Shown in pieces: positions 36,615-45,284 of a stretch of 64,000 nt of DNA; position 1 is the stretch's first letter, and each line of letters starts with the position of its first letter. The translations under genes were made by a program, and so were the position numbers. The stretch is from Glycomyces lechevalierae (lineage in GTDB: Bacteria > Actinomycetota > Actinomycetes > Mycobacteriales > Micromonosporaceae). Where the stretch lies: positions 62,001 to 126,000 of the forward strand of contig NZ_JAPZVQ010000014.1 in assembly GCF_027622945.1 (NCBI RefSeq). Direction: 5' to 3'. The notes beneath the pieces were generated by a model that was not told the origin of the DNA, did not search any database, and saw only the letters and a list, made by a program, of their open reading frames with translations.

Positions 36615-37647
36615 ACCCCGGCGCGCCGGGCGCCGCGGTCAGGCGGCCTCCGTTTCGCCGGATCTCGATTCCTCCCGGGAGGAACGTCGGGCCCTGGCCG
36701 CGCCAGTCCGCCGCGAGGGCGTCCACTGCCTCGAGATGCCGGCGGTTCAGCGCCGCGCCGTCGACCCCGGCTTCGAGCACCCACGCCCGCAGGACCCGTT
36801 GCCGCACCGGCCCGGCCAGCGCCGCGACCCGCTTCGCGTCCAGTCCGTTCGCATCGGTCGGGCTCTCACCCGCACCGGCTTCGCCGGCGTCACCTTTCTC
36901 CTCGCCGCCGATCCGGCACGCCTCCAACGCCTCCCGCGCTACCGCATCCAGGTAGTCCGTGTCGGCTCCGACCAGCGCCGCCGTCTGCGCGAGGTTCGCG
37001 ACCACATCGTCCCCGAGGGTCGCTACCAGGACGTCCATCGCCGGGCGCAGCGCCGACCGCAGGAACCTCGGGTCGGTGTTGTGCGGGTCGGTCCAAGGCT
37101 TGAGCCCGCGCTCGGCGCACGCCGCGTGCGTGTCCGACCGTGCGGTGCCGAGCAGCGGCCGCCGGTACACCCCGCGCACCGGCCGCATCCCGGCGATGCC
37201 GCGCGGCCCGCCGCCGCGCGCGAGCGCGAGCAGGGCCGTCTCGGCCTGGTCGTCCCTGGTGTGCCCCAACAGGATCGCGCTGGCGCCGTGCCGCCGTGCG
37301 GCGTCGTTCAGCGCCGCATACCGGGCCGTCCGGGCCGCCGCTTCGGGCCCGCCCGTGTCGCCGACCTCGACCGCGACCGCTTCGGCCGGGTCGAGGCCGA
37401 CCGTGCGGGCCCACGCGGCGACCTCCGCCGCGCGTTCGCTCGATCCGGCCTGCAGCCCGTGGTCGACGGTCACGAGTCCGGCGCGCAGTCCCCTCCGCGG
37501 GGCGCAGAACGCGAGCGTGTCGGCCAGCGCCAGCGAGTCGGGCCCGCCGGAGCAGGCCGCGAGCACGAGCGATCCGGCGGGAAGGTCGGCAAGAGCGTCG
37601 CGGACGGCGACGCGCAGGCGCGCCACCGAAGGCGGCAGTTTCGCCAT
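36592..37647 (-). CDS. tilS: tRNA(Ile)-lysidine synthase
   Basis: This 351-aa essential enzyme converts C34 of the AUA-reading tRNA-Ile to lysidine. The PP-loop SGGPDS is at residues 33-38. VDHGLQAGSSERA and LLGHTRDDQAETALLALARGGG form the N-type ATP pyrophosphatase core, and RRPLLGTARSDTHAACAERGLKPWTDPHN matches the tRNA-contact region. ATG at 37647 lies five bases after the metalloprotease stop, so the two are co-transcribed. The stop codon lies inside the duplicated 82-bp unit. Confidence 0.95.
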   Translation of the reverse strand: MAKLPPSVARLRVAVRDALADLPAGSLVLAACSGGPDSLALADTLAFCAPRRGLRAGLVTVDHGLQAGSSERAAEVAAWARTVGLDPAEAVAVEVGDTGGPEAAARTARYAALNDAARRHGASAILLGHTRDDQAETALLALARGGGPRGIAGMRPVRGVYRRPLLGTARSDTHAACAERGLKPWTDPHNTDPRFLRSALRPAMDVLVATLGDDVVANLAQTAALVGADTDYLDAVAREALEACRIGGEEKGDAGEAGAGESPTDANGLDAKRVAALAGPVRQRVLRAWVLEAGVDGAALNRRHLEAVDALAADWRGQGPTFLPGGIEIRRNGGRLTAAPGAPGWPDPGQH

Positions 37648-37652
37648 GCCGG

Positions 37653-38765
37653 TCAGCCGTGTCCGGCGCCGAGCCGCTGCGGCGCAAGCCCTTGACCGTG
37701 CAGGACGCGCGCGATCCACCGCTCCGGGTGGTCGATCTCGGCTTCGGTGGGCAGGTGCTCGGGGCGTTCCCAGACGCGGTTGAACCCGGCGACGCCGTGC
37801 TCGGTGACGACCTGGTCGACGAAGCGGCGCCCGGCGGCGTACTGCCGCATCTTCGCGTCGAGGCCGAGGAGCTGGCGGAGGAACCGCTGCAGCGTGGTCG
37901 GGTTGGCGCGGCGGCGGTCGAAGCGGCGGCGCAGGAGCGCGACGTGGTTGATGGCGGTGCGGCCGACGCCGTCCATGACGGATTCGGCGTGGCCCTCCAG
38001 GAGGGTCATGAGCGCCTGGATCTGCGAGATCGCTTCGCGCTGTTCAGGACTGGTGACCGCGGACATGACGTCCGTGCCCGGGACCTCCGGTTCGCGGCCC
38101 TGCTCCTCGTCGCGGGCGTTGGCGAGGGCGCGGCGCACGGCGCGGGCGAGGCCGGTGGCGGTGGACCGTTCGGGCTCGGCGGCGTCGAAGAACGCGTGGA
38201 TGAGCCGGTGGAAGTGCTCGCGCATCCATGGGACGGCGGTGAACTGGGTGAGGTGGGCGGCCTCGTGGACGGCGATCCAGAGGCGGAACTCGCGCGAGGG
38301 CAGGCGCAGGCGGCGTTCGACCTCGACGATGTTGGGGGCGACGAAGAGGAGCCGCCCGGTGTCGGTCGAGAAGGTCTCGAACTGGCCGAGCACGCGTGAG
38401 GAGAGGAACGCGAGCACGGCGCCGGTCTGGACGCCGGTGAGCTTGGCGGCGGCGGAGACGGGGGCGTCCCGGCCGGCGTCCTCGGCGCCGAGCTCGTTGA
38501 GGAGGCGGCGGAATCCGGCGATGTTGACCTGGCTCCAGCGGATGCGGTCGACGACGTCGACGGAGACGGTCGAGGCGGGCACGAGTCCGGTGTAGTCGGT
38601 GACCAGGTCGAGCGCTCTGCGGGCGTGGCGGTGGAGGTCGGCGACGACGTCGAGGGCGCCTTCGGGGCTCATGCGGGGGCCGCCGCGGCTGAAGGCCCGG
38701 GAGCAGGAGGCGGCGGTCTGCCAGTCGACGGACGGCAGCATCGGGTTTCCTGCGGGCGGCGCCAT
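37653..38765 (-). CDS. Zinc-dependent metalloprotease, F420-biosynthesis-associated family
   Basis: This 370-aa actinobacterial protein has HEAAH at residues 167-171 within RLWIAVHEAAHLTQF. The flanking pattern (FVAPNIVEVERRL before it, MTLLEGHAESVMDGVG after it) is of the TIGR03624-type family. The second Glu-containing motif (LLEGHAE) probably supplies the third zinc ligand. The family is named for co-occurrence with coenzyme F420, not for a proven role in it. It sits directly upstream of tilS, as in most actinobacteria. Confidence 0.88.
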   Translation of the reverse strand: MAPPAGNPMLPSVDWQTAASCSRAFSRGGPRMSPEGALDVVADLHRHARRALDLVTDYTGLVPASTVSVDVVDRIRWSQVNIAGFRRLLNELGAEDAGRDAPVSAAAKLTGVQTGAVLAFLSSRVLGQFETFSTDTGRLLFVAPNIVEVERRLRLPSREFRLWIAVHEAAHLTQFTAVPWMREHFHRLIHAFFDAAEPERSTATGLARAVRRALANARDEEQGREPEVPGTDVMSAVTSPEQREAISQIQALMTLLEGHAESVMDGVGRTAINHVALLRRRFDRRRANPTTLQRFLRQLLGLDAKMRQYAAGRRFVDQVVTEHGVAGFNRVWERPEHLPTEAEIDHPERWIARVLHGQGLAPQRLGAGHG

Positions 38766-38975
38766 CGGCCAAGCCTATCCATAGCGCAGTTGCCGCGCCA
38801 CTCTCCCGCGCAAGTGGGCGTGTATCGCCGCGATTCGGACCTGCCGTGTTCCGGCGGACGCGGCCGTTTGCCGCGTTGCCGGGCGTGGAGGAGGCCCTTC
38901 GGGCGCCCGGATCGGTTTGCGGGGATTCGCCCGCGACGCCTGCTACGCTGCGTGACCGCATCGATTCAAATATCG

Positions 38976-39060
38976 AACATCTTGAAATTGTCGGACCGGC
39001 GATGCTACGTTCTTCTCGAGTCCGCAACATCTTGCAGTCTTGCGGGCAGGAATTGCAAAG
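38976..39060 (+). promoter_or_regulatory. Amylase promoter with paired operator-like repeats
   Basis: A promoter TTGAAA (38982-38987), 18 bases, TACGTT (39006-39011) precedes the amylase gene. AACATCTTG occurs at 38976-38984, overlapping the minus-35 element. It recurs exactly 50 bases later at 39026-39034, just past the expected start of transcription. The second copy runs into CTTGCAG and then AATTGCAAAG. CTTGCAG-type elements are known in Streptomyces maltose/amylase promoters bound by MalR (a LacI-family repressor); identity here is an inference. Confidence 0.6.
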
Positions 39061-39069
39061 GGAGCAACG

Positions 39070-40890
39070 ATGCCTCACCATCTCCGCCGCCGCGCACTGC
39101 CGGCGATCGGCGGCGCCGCCCTCGCGGCGCTCGTCGCCACCGCGGTCGTCCCCACCGCCCGAGCCGACAACGACCCCCTCGGCACCACCCCGCCCGACTC
39201 CACTCTCCTCGACGCGGCACCCGCCGCCGCCCTCACCGGCGGCGACTCCATCCTCAACATGTTCGAATGGAACTGGAACTCCATCGCCGCCGAATGCGAA
39301 GGCCCCCTCGCGAACTCCGGCTACACCTACGTCCAGACCTCCCCGCCCAACGAGCACATCCGCGGCGACGACGCCACCCCCGGCGAAGAGAACGCCTGGT
39401 ACATCCACTACCAGCCCGTCAGCTACAAGATCGAGTCCCGCCTCGGCACCCGCGCCGAATACCAGGACATGATCGCCACCTGCAACGCCAACGGCATCGG
39501 CGTCATCGCCGACGTCGTCATCAACCACATGGCCGCCGGCTCCGCCACCGAGACCCGCACCGGCTGGGCCGGCAGCCAGTACCGGCAATTCGACTACCCC
39601 GACGCCGGATACGACGCCTCCGACTTCCACAACACCGGCAGCAACTACTGCGAGATCGACAACTACCAGGACCGCAACGAAGTCCAGACCTGCCACCTCG
39701 TCGGCCTCAACGACCTCGACACCTCCCAGACCGACGTCCGCGAGACCATCGCCGCCTACCTCAACGACCTCGAAAGCCTCGGCGTCGCCGGCTTCCGCGT
39801 CGACGCCGCCAAGCACATCTCCGCCACCGACCTCGCCGCCATCATGAACCTCGTCGACGGCGACCCCTACATCGTCCAAGAGGTCATCGGCGCCGCCGGC
39901 GAACCCATCACCGAAGCCGAGTACACCGGCATCGGCGACGTCCAGGAATTCAGCTACGCCTACGACCTCAAGAACCACATCAACGGCGGCTCCGAAGCCC
40001 GCCAACTCACCACCATGGGCACGAGCTGGGGCTACACCTCGCCCGCCGGCGTCTTCGTCGCCAACCACGACACCGAACGCGGCTCCCAGACCATGAACTA
40101 CAAGTACGGCCAGGACTACCTCCTCGCCGAAGCGTTCATGCTCGCCTACCCCTTCGGCACCCCCGCCTCCTACACCGGCTACGAGTTCAGCGGCAACAAC
40201 GCCGCCCCGCCCCTCAACGCCGACGGCACCGTCGCCGACGCCGTCTGCGGCACCGGCGCCTTCACCTGCATCCACCGCTCCCCGTACATGAGCGGCATGG
40301 CCGGCTTCCGCGCCGCCACCGCCGGCGAAGCCGTCGTCAACACCTGGGGCTCCGGCGACGCGCTCGCCTTCGGCCGCGGCGACACCGGCCACGTCGTCGT
40401 CAACGCCGGCACCTCCTCCATCACCCAGACCTTCACCACGTCACTCCCGAACGGCTCCTACGTGGACGTCATCTCCGGGAACACGGTCACCGTCTCCGGC
40501 GGCACCTTCACCGCCACGGTCGCCGCGAAGACCGCGCTGGCGATCTACGCGGGCAACGGCTCCGGCGGCGGCAACGGCGGCGGCGCCACGAACGACTGCG
40601 TCAACGTGAACGCCACGGTGAGCGGCACGAACGTCGGCGACGAGGTGTACATCGTCGGCTCGATCCCGCAGCTCGGCAACTGGACCGCGATCAGCTCGGC
40701 GCACCTCTCGGGCACGTCGTACCCGGTCTGGAAGGGCACGGTGAGCATCCCGGCCGGCACCGCCTTCCAGTACAAGTACGTGATCGTCCGGTCCTCGGGC
40801 TCCTACACCTGGGAGTCGATCGGCAACCGGACGGCCACGGTGCCCGCCACCGGCTGCCTGAACCTCACCCAGACCTGGAACGTCGCGTAA
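39070..40890 (+). CDS. Secreted alpha-amylase (GH13) with C-terminal starch-binding domain (CBM20)
   Basis: This 606-aa extracellular enzyme cleaves alpha-1,4 bonds of starch. A signal peptide of about 38 residues (basic start, GGAALAALVATAVVP, ARA-D) is visible. GH13 catalytic residues are Asp245 (GFRVDAAKH), Glu271 (IVQEVIG) and Asp334 (VANHDTE); the first conserved region is DVVINH. A Gly/Ser/Asn linker leads to a CBM20 of about 100 residues with VYIVGSIPQLGNW and YKYVIV. GGGAG precedes ATG 39070. Codons here are almost uniformly C-ending until about 40440, then become mixed. It lies in an insert within a housekeeping block. Confidence 0.95.
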   Translation: MPHHLRRRALPAIGGAALAALVATAVVPTARADNDPLGTTPPDSTLLDAAPAAALTGGDSILNMFEWNWNSIAAECEGPLANSGYTYVQTSPPNEHIRGDDATPGEENAWYIHYQPVSYKIESRLGTRAEYQDMIATCNANGIGVIADVVINHMAAGSATETRTGWAGSQYRQFDYPDAGYDASDFHNTGSNYCEIDNYQDRNEVQTCHLVGLNDLDTSQTDVRETIAAYLNDLESLGVAGFRVDAAKHISATDLAAIMNLVDGDPYIVQEVIGAAGEPITEAEYTGIGDVQEFSYAYDLKNHINGGSEARQLTTMGTSWGYTSPAGVFVANHDTERGSQTMNYKYGQDYLLAEAFMLAYPFGTPASYTGYEFSGNNAAPPLNADGTVADAVCGTGAFTCIHRSPYMSGMAGFRAATAGEAVVNTWGSGDALAFGRGDTGHVVVNAGTSSITQTFTTSLPNGSYVDVISGNTVTVSGGTFTATVAAKTALAIYAGNGSGGGNGGGATNDCVNVNATVSGTNVGDEVYIVGSIPQLGNWTAISSAHLSGTSYPVWKGTVSIPAGTAFQYKYVIVRSSGSYTWESIGNRTATVPATGCLNLTQTWNVA

Positions 40891-40904
40891 CCCCGAGCAG
40901 CGCG

Positions 40905-40933
40905 AAGGGCCCGGGCGGAACGCCCGGGCCCTT
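40905..40933. terminator. Strong bidirectional terminator after amylase
   Basis: A perfect 13-bp stem (AAGGGCCCGGGCG / CGCCCGGGCCCTT) with loop GAA lies between the convergent amylase and cupin genes. Confidence 0.9.
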
Positions 40934-40956
40934 CCTGCAGTCTTCTCGTTCCCCGC

Positions 40957-41358
40957 CTAGGCGCCGGTGGGGGCCGGCTGCCGGCCGGGGGTGTGGAGGC
41001 GCAGCGACTCCTGTTCGGCGGGGTCGGTCCGGGCGACGAGGGCGGTGACGTCTTCGGCGCCGACGACGGGCTGGTGGAGCATGCCGGGCGGAATGTAGAC
41101 CATGTCGCCGGGGTCGAGGTCGGCGAGGTGCTGGAGTTCGTCGCCGTAACGGATCTGGTGGCGGCCGGCGAGGACGTAGATCGCCGACTCGTGGCCGTCG
41201 TGCATGTGGGGGACGGTCTCGGTGTGCGCCGCTATGAACACCCGGTGCAGGCACAGCCGCTGCGATCCCGCCGACTCCCGGGACACCCCGGCGGAGAACC
41301 GACCGCCCTGCGCACCCGTATAGGCGCCGTTCTCGCTCTTCATGATGACCACGTTCAC
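40957..41358 (-). CDS. Small cupin-domain protein
   Basis: This protein of about 133 aa has a single cupin barrel: HTETVPHMHDGHESAIYVLAGRHQIRYGDEL (motif 1, metal-binding His/His/Glu pattern) and LDPGDMVYIPPGMLHQPV (motif 2). Substrate or signal is unknown. The start is uncertain: GTG 41358 (MNVVIMKSENG) fits the family. GTG 41430 has a better ribosome site (GAGGGA) and would add 24 residues, and ATG 41343 is also in frame. Confidence 0.75.
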   Translation of the reverse strand: MNVVIMKSENGAYTGAQGGRFSAGVSRESAGSQRLCLHRVFIAAHTETVPHMHDGHESAIYVLAGRHQIRYGDELQHLADLDPGDMVYIPPGMLHQPVVGAEDVTALVARTDPAEQESLRLHTPGRQPAPTGA

Positions 41359-41509
41359 GGCCACACCATACCGGCGTCCCCGCTGCACGGCGGCGTTCCC
41401 GACGCCGCCCGGTGTGTCCTCTGTCGGCACGGGCGGTCCCTCGCCTTGCGGCTCGGGACCGCCCGTCGCGGCGCGTCAGCGCTGCCGGGCCCGCTGCTCC
41501 GCTGGCCGG

Positions 41510-42046
41510 TTACGCGTTCGCGAACAGGTCGAGGGACCGCGCACTGGTGTAGTACTCGGCCACGGCCGCGGTGGCCTCCTCGAGCGTGACCCGGCCGTCG
41601 CGGTCGCGGTCGACCGACTGGAGGTCCTTCTCGGCCACCCGCTCGTTCGGGCCCATCGCCTGGAGCGCCCTGGCCCATTCCTCGACCGACACGTGGCCGT
41701 CGCGGTCGACGTCGGCGATCGCGATGACGCTCTGGACCCAAGGGCGCGCGATCGCGTCGAACCCCTCCGGGTTGTCGAGCAGGCGCTGCTCGGCGCCCTC
41801 CAGGAATTCGCGCTCGCTGATCGAACCCGACCCGTCGGTGTCGGTGGCTTCCGCGAGCCCGACGAAGAACCGGTGGGCCCCTTCGAGGATCGCCGATGCC
41901 TCCGGCGACCCCTCCCGGACCTCGAACTCCTCGATGACGCGGCGGGCCATCGCCTCGAAGTCCGCGGCGGTGACCTCGCCGTCGCCGTCGATGTCGAAGG
42001 TGGCGAACCGGGTGCGCATCTTCGCGCGGTAGTCGTTCTGGCTCAT
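41510..42046 (-). CDS. Four-EF-hand calcium-binding protein (calerythrin type)
   Basis: This 178-aa cytoplasmic protein resembles the calerythrin/CabA group of actinobacteria. Four EF-hand loops are visible: DIDGDGEVTAADFE, DTDGSGSISEREFL, DVDRDGHVSVEEWA and DRDRDGRVTLEEA. All keep Asp/Asn at the coordinating positions and Glu or Asp at the twelfth, so all may bind Ca2+. ATG at 42046 has AGGAGG nine bases upstream, ruling out the longer upstream frame. It is monocistronic, between cupin and dacB. Confidence 0.92.
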   Translation of the reverse strand: MSQNDYRAKMRTRFATFDIDGDGEVTAADFEAMARRVIEEFEVREGSPEASAILEGAHRFFVGLAEATDTDGSGSISEREFLEGAEQRLLDNPEGFDAIARPWVQSVIAIADVDRDGHVSVEEWARALQAMGPNERVAEKDLQSVDRDRDGRVTLEEATAAVAEYYTSARSLDLFANA

Positions 42047-42248
42047 GAAGTCTCCTCCTGGGTAGTGCTGTTCCTTGCCACAGAACAGTCTGTGGTGCGC
42101 CAGGGTGTCTTCGCGGGAGTACGAGCCGGTAACCTCCGCGCGGCGCGGCATCGGACCTGTCGCCGGCGTGCGCTCTGGCCGCCGATGCCGTCGAGTTTCA
42201 TTGCGACACAACGAGGCCTAACCCGAACTCCGCGTTCTCGAACGCTGC

Positions 42249-43688
42249 CTAGCAGCCGCACCGGGAAACGGCGGCGCTGATCTCGTCCATCGCCGTCTCC
42301 ACCGGGTCGGTGCCCGTCGTGTGGCCGTTGCTGATGAGCGAGAAGATCAACTGCCGGCCGTCCGCCGTGGTCAGCGTCCCGGTCAGGGAGATGACGCCGG
42401 TCGGCTGTGTGAGCGTCCCGGTCTTGGCCCGCACCACGCCCTGGCCCTCCTCGGCGCTGCCGAACCGGTCTTCGAGCGTGCCCGAGTACCCGGCCACCGG
42501 CAGCGACTCGAACACCGACGACGCCTGCGACCCGGCCGCGCCGAGCAGCATCTGCGTGAACGCCTTCGCGGTCATGCGGTCGTCAGGCGAGAGCCCGGAC
42601 CCGTCGTGGAACACCAGCCCGGTCGTGTCCACGCCGAGGTCGGCGAGGGTCGACGCATGCACGGTGGACATCGCGGCCCAGGTCATCTCGCCTTCGACCG
42701 CCAGCCCGGTCTGGAGCGCGACGGCGTCCGCGAGCAGGTTGTCCGAGGTGAGGATGAACGCGTCGACGAGCGCCGAGAGCGGCGCCGAGTGGACCACGGC
42801 CAGCTCGGCCGCGCCCTCTTCGGCGGTGCCCTCCTCGACCGTGGCCGCTCCGAGGATGTCGGCGAACTCCTGCGCGGCGACCATCGCCGGGTCGGGGTAG
42901 TGCTCGGCGTACTTCTCGGTGTTGTCCATCCGGCCGCCGTCGACCATGATCGGCGCCATCGGCGCCGTCGAGGTGGCCAGTTCGGCCGACGTCACACCAG
43001 TGGCGTTGACGGTGTCGGTGAACACGCTCGTGTCGAGGTAGACGGTGCTGGGGGCGGTGCCGCCGCGCGCTTCGAGGACGAGGTCGGCGAGCTCGGTGAG
43101 GCTCGCGCTCGCCGCGTACGGCGTGTAGTAGCCCTCGCCGTCGACCGTCAGGGTCGGGTCGCCGCCGGCGACGAGCACGACGCTGTCCTCGGTCGGGCCC
43201 GCGACCACGGTCGTCGGGATCCGGTACTCGGCGCCGAGGTGCTGGAACGCGGCCACGGCAGTGACGACTTTCATGGACGAGGCCGGCGCGAGCGGGGTCG
43301 TGGACTCCTGCTCGAACAGGACTTCCCCGGTCAGGGCGTCGGCGAAGGACGCCGAGAGGCTGCCGTTGAGCCGTGGGTCAGCGAGCAGGCCCGGCAGGAC
43401 CGACGCGAGGTCCGGCACGGGCGCTTCCGCGTCCGACCCGGCCAGGACCGGCGCGACCGCGGCCGGGGGATACGCCTCAGGTGCGGTGAACGTCCCGGTC
43501 CGAGGGCTGGTGACGGCCGAGATCTGCCACAACAGGCCCCCCGCGGCGGCTACCGTGACCACGATGGCGAGGGCCGCGAGGACCCGCGTAAGCGCCCGGC
43601 GGCGGCGCGCCCGGCCCTGCTGCGGGGCGGGCGCGGCGTGTGGCGTACTACTCGCGACCTTGGGGTCGGCGTTGTCGCTGAGGGACAT
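42249..43688 (-). CDS. dacB: D-alanyl-D-alanine carboxypeptidase/endopeptidase (PBP4 family)
   Basis: This 479-aa protein has a cytoplasmic N-terminus rich in Arg, then one transmembrane anchor (about 36-58), then a periplasmic S13 peptidase that trims peptidoglycan peptides. The penicillin-binding motifs are SSMK (137-140), SDN in LTSDNLLADAV, and KTG in RAKTGTLTQPTG. Normally dacB is adjacent to the zinc metalloprotease gene; here about 3.5 kb of unrelated genes intervene. It is divergent from ppa with 55 bases between. Confidence 0.94.
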   Translation of the reverse strand: MSLSDNADPKVASSTPHAAPAPQQGRARRRRALTRVLAALAIVVTVAAAGGLLWQISAVTSPRTGTFTAPEAYPPAAVAPVLAGSDAEAPVPDLASVLPGLLADPRLNGSLSASFADALTGEVLFEQESTTPLAPASSMKVVTAVAAFQHLGAEYRIPTTVVAGPTEDSVVLVAGGDPTLTVDGEGYYTPYAASASLTELADLVLEARGGTAPSTVYLDTSVFTDTVNATGVTSAELATSTAPMAPIMVDGGRMDNTEKYAEHYPDPAMVAAQEFADILGAATVEEGTAEEGAAELAVVHSAPLSALVDAFILTSDNLLADAVALQTGLAVEGEMTWAAMSTVHASTLADLGVDTTGLVFHDGSGLSPDDRMTAKAFTQMLLGAAGSQASSVFESLPVAGYSGTLEDRFGSAEEGQGVVRAKTGTLTQPTGVISLTGTLTTADGRQLIFSLISNGHTTGTDPVETAMDEISAAVSRCGC

Positions 43689-43743
43689 GCACAGAGACTA
43701 AGCCATCAAGAGCACTGCATTTGAGCCTGGAGGAGGTCGGCCG

Positions 43744-44241
43744 ATGGAGTTCGACGTGACCGTGGAGATCCCGAAAGGGAGCGCCAACAAGTACGAGATC
43801 GACCACGAGACCGGACGGATCCGTCTGGACCGGACGCTGTTCACCGCGACGGTGTACCCGGCCGACTACGGCTTCATCGACGACACGCTCGGCCAGGACG
43901 GCGACCCGCTCGACGCCTTGGTCCTGGTGGAGCCGACGTTCCCCGGTTGCGTGATCCGCGCGCGTGCCATCGGCATGTTCCGGATGCGCGATGAGAAGGG
44001 CGTGGACGACAAGGTGCTGTGCGTCCCGGCCGAGGACCCCCGCAAGGACCGGTTCAAGGACATCGCCGACGTTCCCGAGTTCGACCGCCTGGAGATTCAG
44101 CACTTCTTCACGGTGTACAAGGACTTGGAACCCGGCAAGAGCGTCGAAGGCGCGACTTGGACCGGACGCGCGGAGGCCGAGGAAGAGGTGCGCCGCTCGT
44201 TCGAGCGCGCGAAGGCCAACGGGTACCACTCGAACCACTAG
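43744..44241 (+). CDS. ppa: Inorganic pyrophosphatase
   Basis: This 165-aa soluble family I enzyme hydrolyses pyrophosphate to two phosphates. The signature [10 protein letters not shown] holds the metal-binding Asp residues. [25 protein letters not shown] and [16 protein letters not shown] are also typical. GGAGG lies about 8 bases upstream of the ATG. Divergence from dacB is the usual actinobacterial arrangement. A G/C homopolymer tract begins 22 bases after the stop. Confidence 0.97.
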   Translation: MEFDVTVEIPKGSANKYEIDHETGRIRLDRTLFTATVYPADYGFIDDTLGQDGDPLDALVLVEPTFPGCVIRARAIGMFRMRDEKGVDDKVLCVPAEDPRKDRFKDIADVPEFDRLEIQHFFTVYKDLEPGKSVEGATWTGRAEAEEEVRRSFERAKANGYHSNH

Positions 44242-44262
44242 ACAAGACAACTAGAACGAAGC

Positions 44263-44344
44263 GGGGGGGGGGGGCGCCCCGGTGGGGGGGGGCCCCGCGG
44301 CGCGGGGCGCGGGCCCCCCCCGCGCCCCGCGCCCCCCCCCCCCC
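44263..44344. repeat. 82-bp G-run/C-run tract
   Basis: Made almost only of G and C runs: 12 Gs at 44263, 9 Gs at 44284, 8 Cs at 44314 and 13 Cs at 44332. G-rich DNA changes to C-rich midway, so the halves can pair into a hairpin. The 3' half of the ppa transcript would be structured, but base-calling here is unreliable in most sequencing chemistries. Confidence 0.9.
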
Positions 44345-44380
44345 GCCGCTCTGCATTGACCGGGCACGCGCCGCCCGGCG

Positions 44381-44536
44381 CTTCAGCTCGCCTTCAGGTT
44401 CCCGCGGGCACCATGTAGGCCAGGGGGCCCCGAACGCAACGCGGGGGTAGCTCCGGTTCGGCTTCAGCTCCGCTTCAGGTGCCGGGAGGCACCCTTGCGA
44501 TAGGGGCGCTCGGTACTTGACGCGAGGGTAGTTCCC
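44381..44536. repeat. Two diverged ~75-bp direct repeats
   Basis: Units at 44381-44456 and 44462-44536 (period 81) share CTTCAGCTC, CTTCAGGT, a GGCACC segment and a GCG(G)AGGGTAG-like end with indels between. They fill the gap between the G/C tract and the yaaA stop. The function is unknown. Confidence 0.55.
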
Positions 44537-44540
44537 GAGC

Positions 44541-45284
44541 TCAGGCGCTCACGATGTCGAGCTGCCAGGGCTTGGAGCGGGTGGCCGGTTCGCTGAGCTC
44601 GACCTTCCACCCTTGGGCGGCGAGGAAGTCGGCGAGGTCGGCGGCCGATTCGGGCCGGGCGCCGCCGGCGAGGAGCGCGCGGGCGACCTCGCCTCGGGTG
44701 GCCTTGGCCATGTGGGTGATGACGCTGCGGGCGCCGTCGGCGTCCTCTTTGAACACGCGCACGGTGACGCCGCGGTCCTTCGGGCCCCACACCTGGGCGT
44801 ACGTGCCCGAGCGCAGGTCCACGATGAGCTCGTCACGGGCGCCGAGCACCTCGGCGACGGCCGGGCGCCACAGCTTCGCGAGCGTGTCGAGCCCGGCGAA
44901 GCGGGTGCTCATCGGCATCCGGTAGGGCGGCACGCGATCCGAGGGCCGCAGCAGCCCCCACAGCGGCGAGGCGATGAAGACCTGCTCGCCGTCGGGAAGG
45001 TCCCCGAGCCCGAGCCGGTCGTAGAGGACGCCGTTGTACAGCTCCCAGGCGGCGAGGGTCGGGGCGGTGCGAAGCGTCCGGCCGGCCTGGACGTAGTGGC
45101 GTCCGCTCGCGGGCAGCTTGAGCGCCTTCGCGGCGGCCTCCTCATCGGCGCACAGTTCGACCAGGCGGTCGACGAGGAGTTCGCGGACGGGGTTCAGCGC
45201 GGGAGAGGAGAGTCGGCCGAGGTCCAAGGGAGGACCGTCGCCTTGACCGGCCTTTCCTTCTGACGGCGGCAGCAATATGAGCAC
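44541..45284 (-). CDS. yaaA: Peroxide stress protein YaaA (UPF0246)
   Basis: This 247-aa protein of the YaaA/DUF328 family limits intracellular free iron and oxidative damage in E. coli. The N-terminal LILLPPSEGKAG is the family hallmark. YNGVLYDRLGL, SPLWGLLRPSDRVPPYRMPM and VDLRSGTY are further conserved blocks. Length is typical. It is convergent with ppa across the repeat region. Confidence 0.92.
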   Translation of the reverse strand: MLILLPPSEGKAGQGDGPPLDLGRLSSPALNPVRELLVDRLVELCADEEAAAKALKLPASGRHYVQAGRTLRTAPTLAAWELYNGVLYDRLGLGDLPDGEQVFIASPLWGLLRPSDRVPPYRMPMSTRFAGLDTLAKLWRPAVAEVLGARDELIVDLRSGTYAQVWGPKDRGVTVRVFKEDADGARSVITHMAKATRGEVARALLAGGARPESAADLADFLAAQGWKVELSEPATRSKPWQLDIVSA

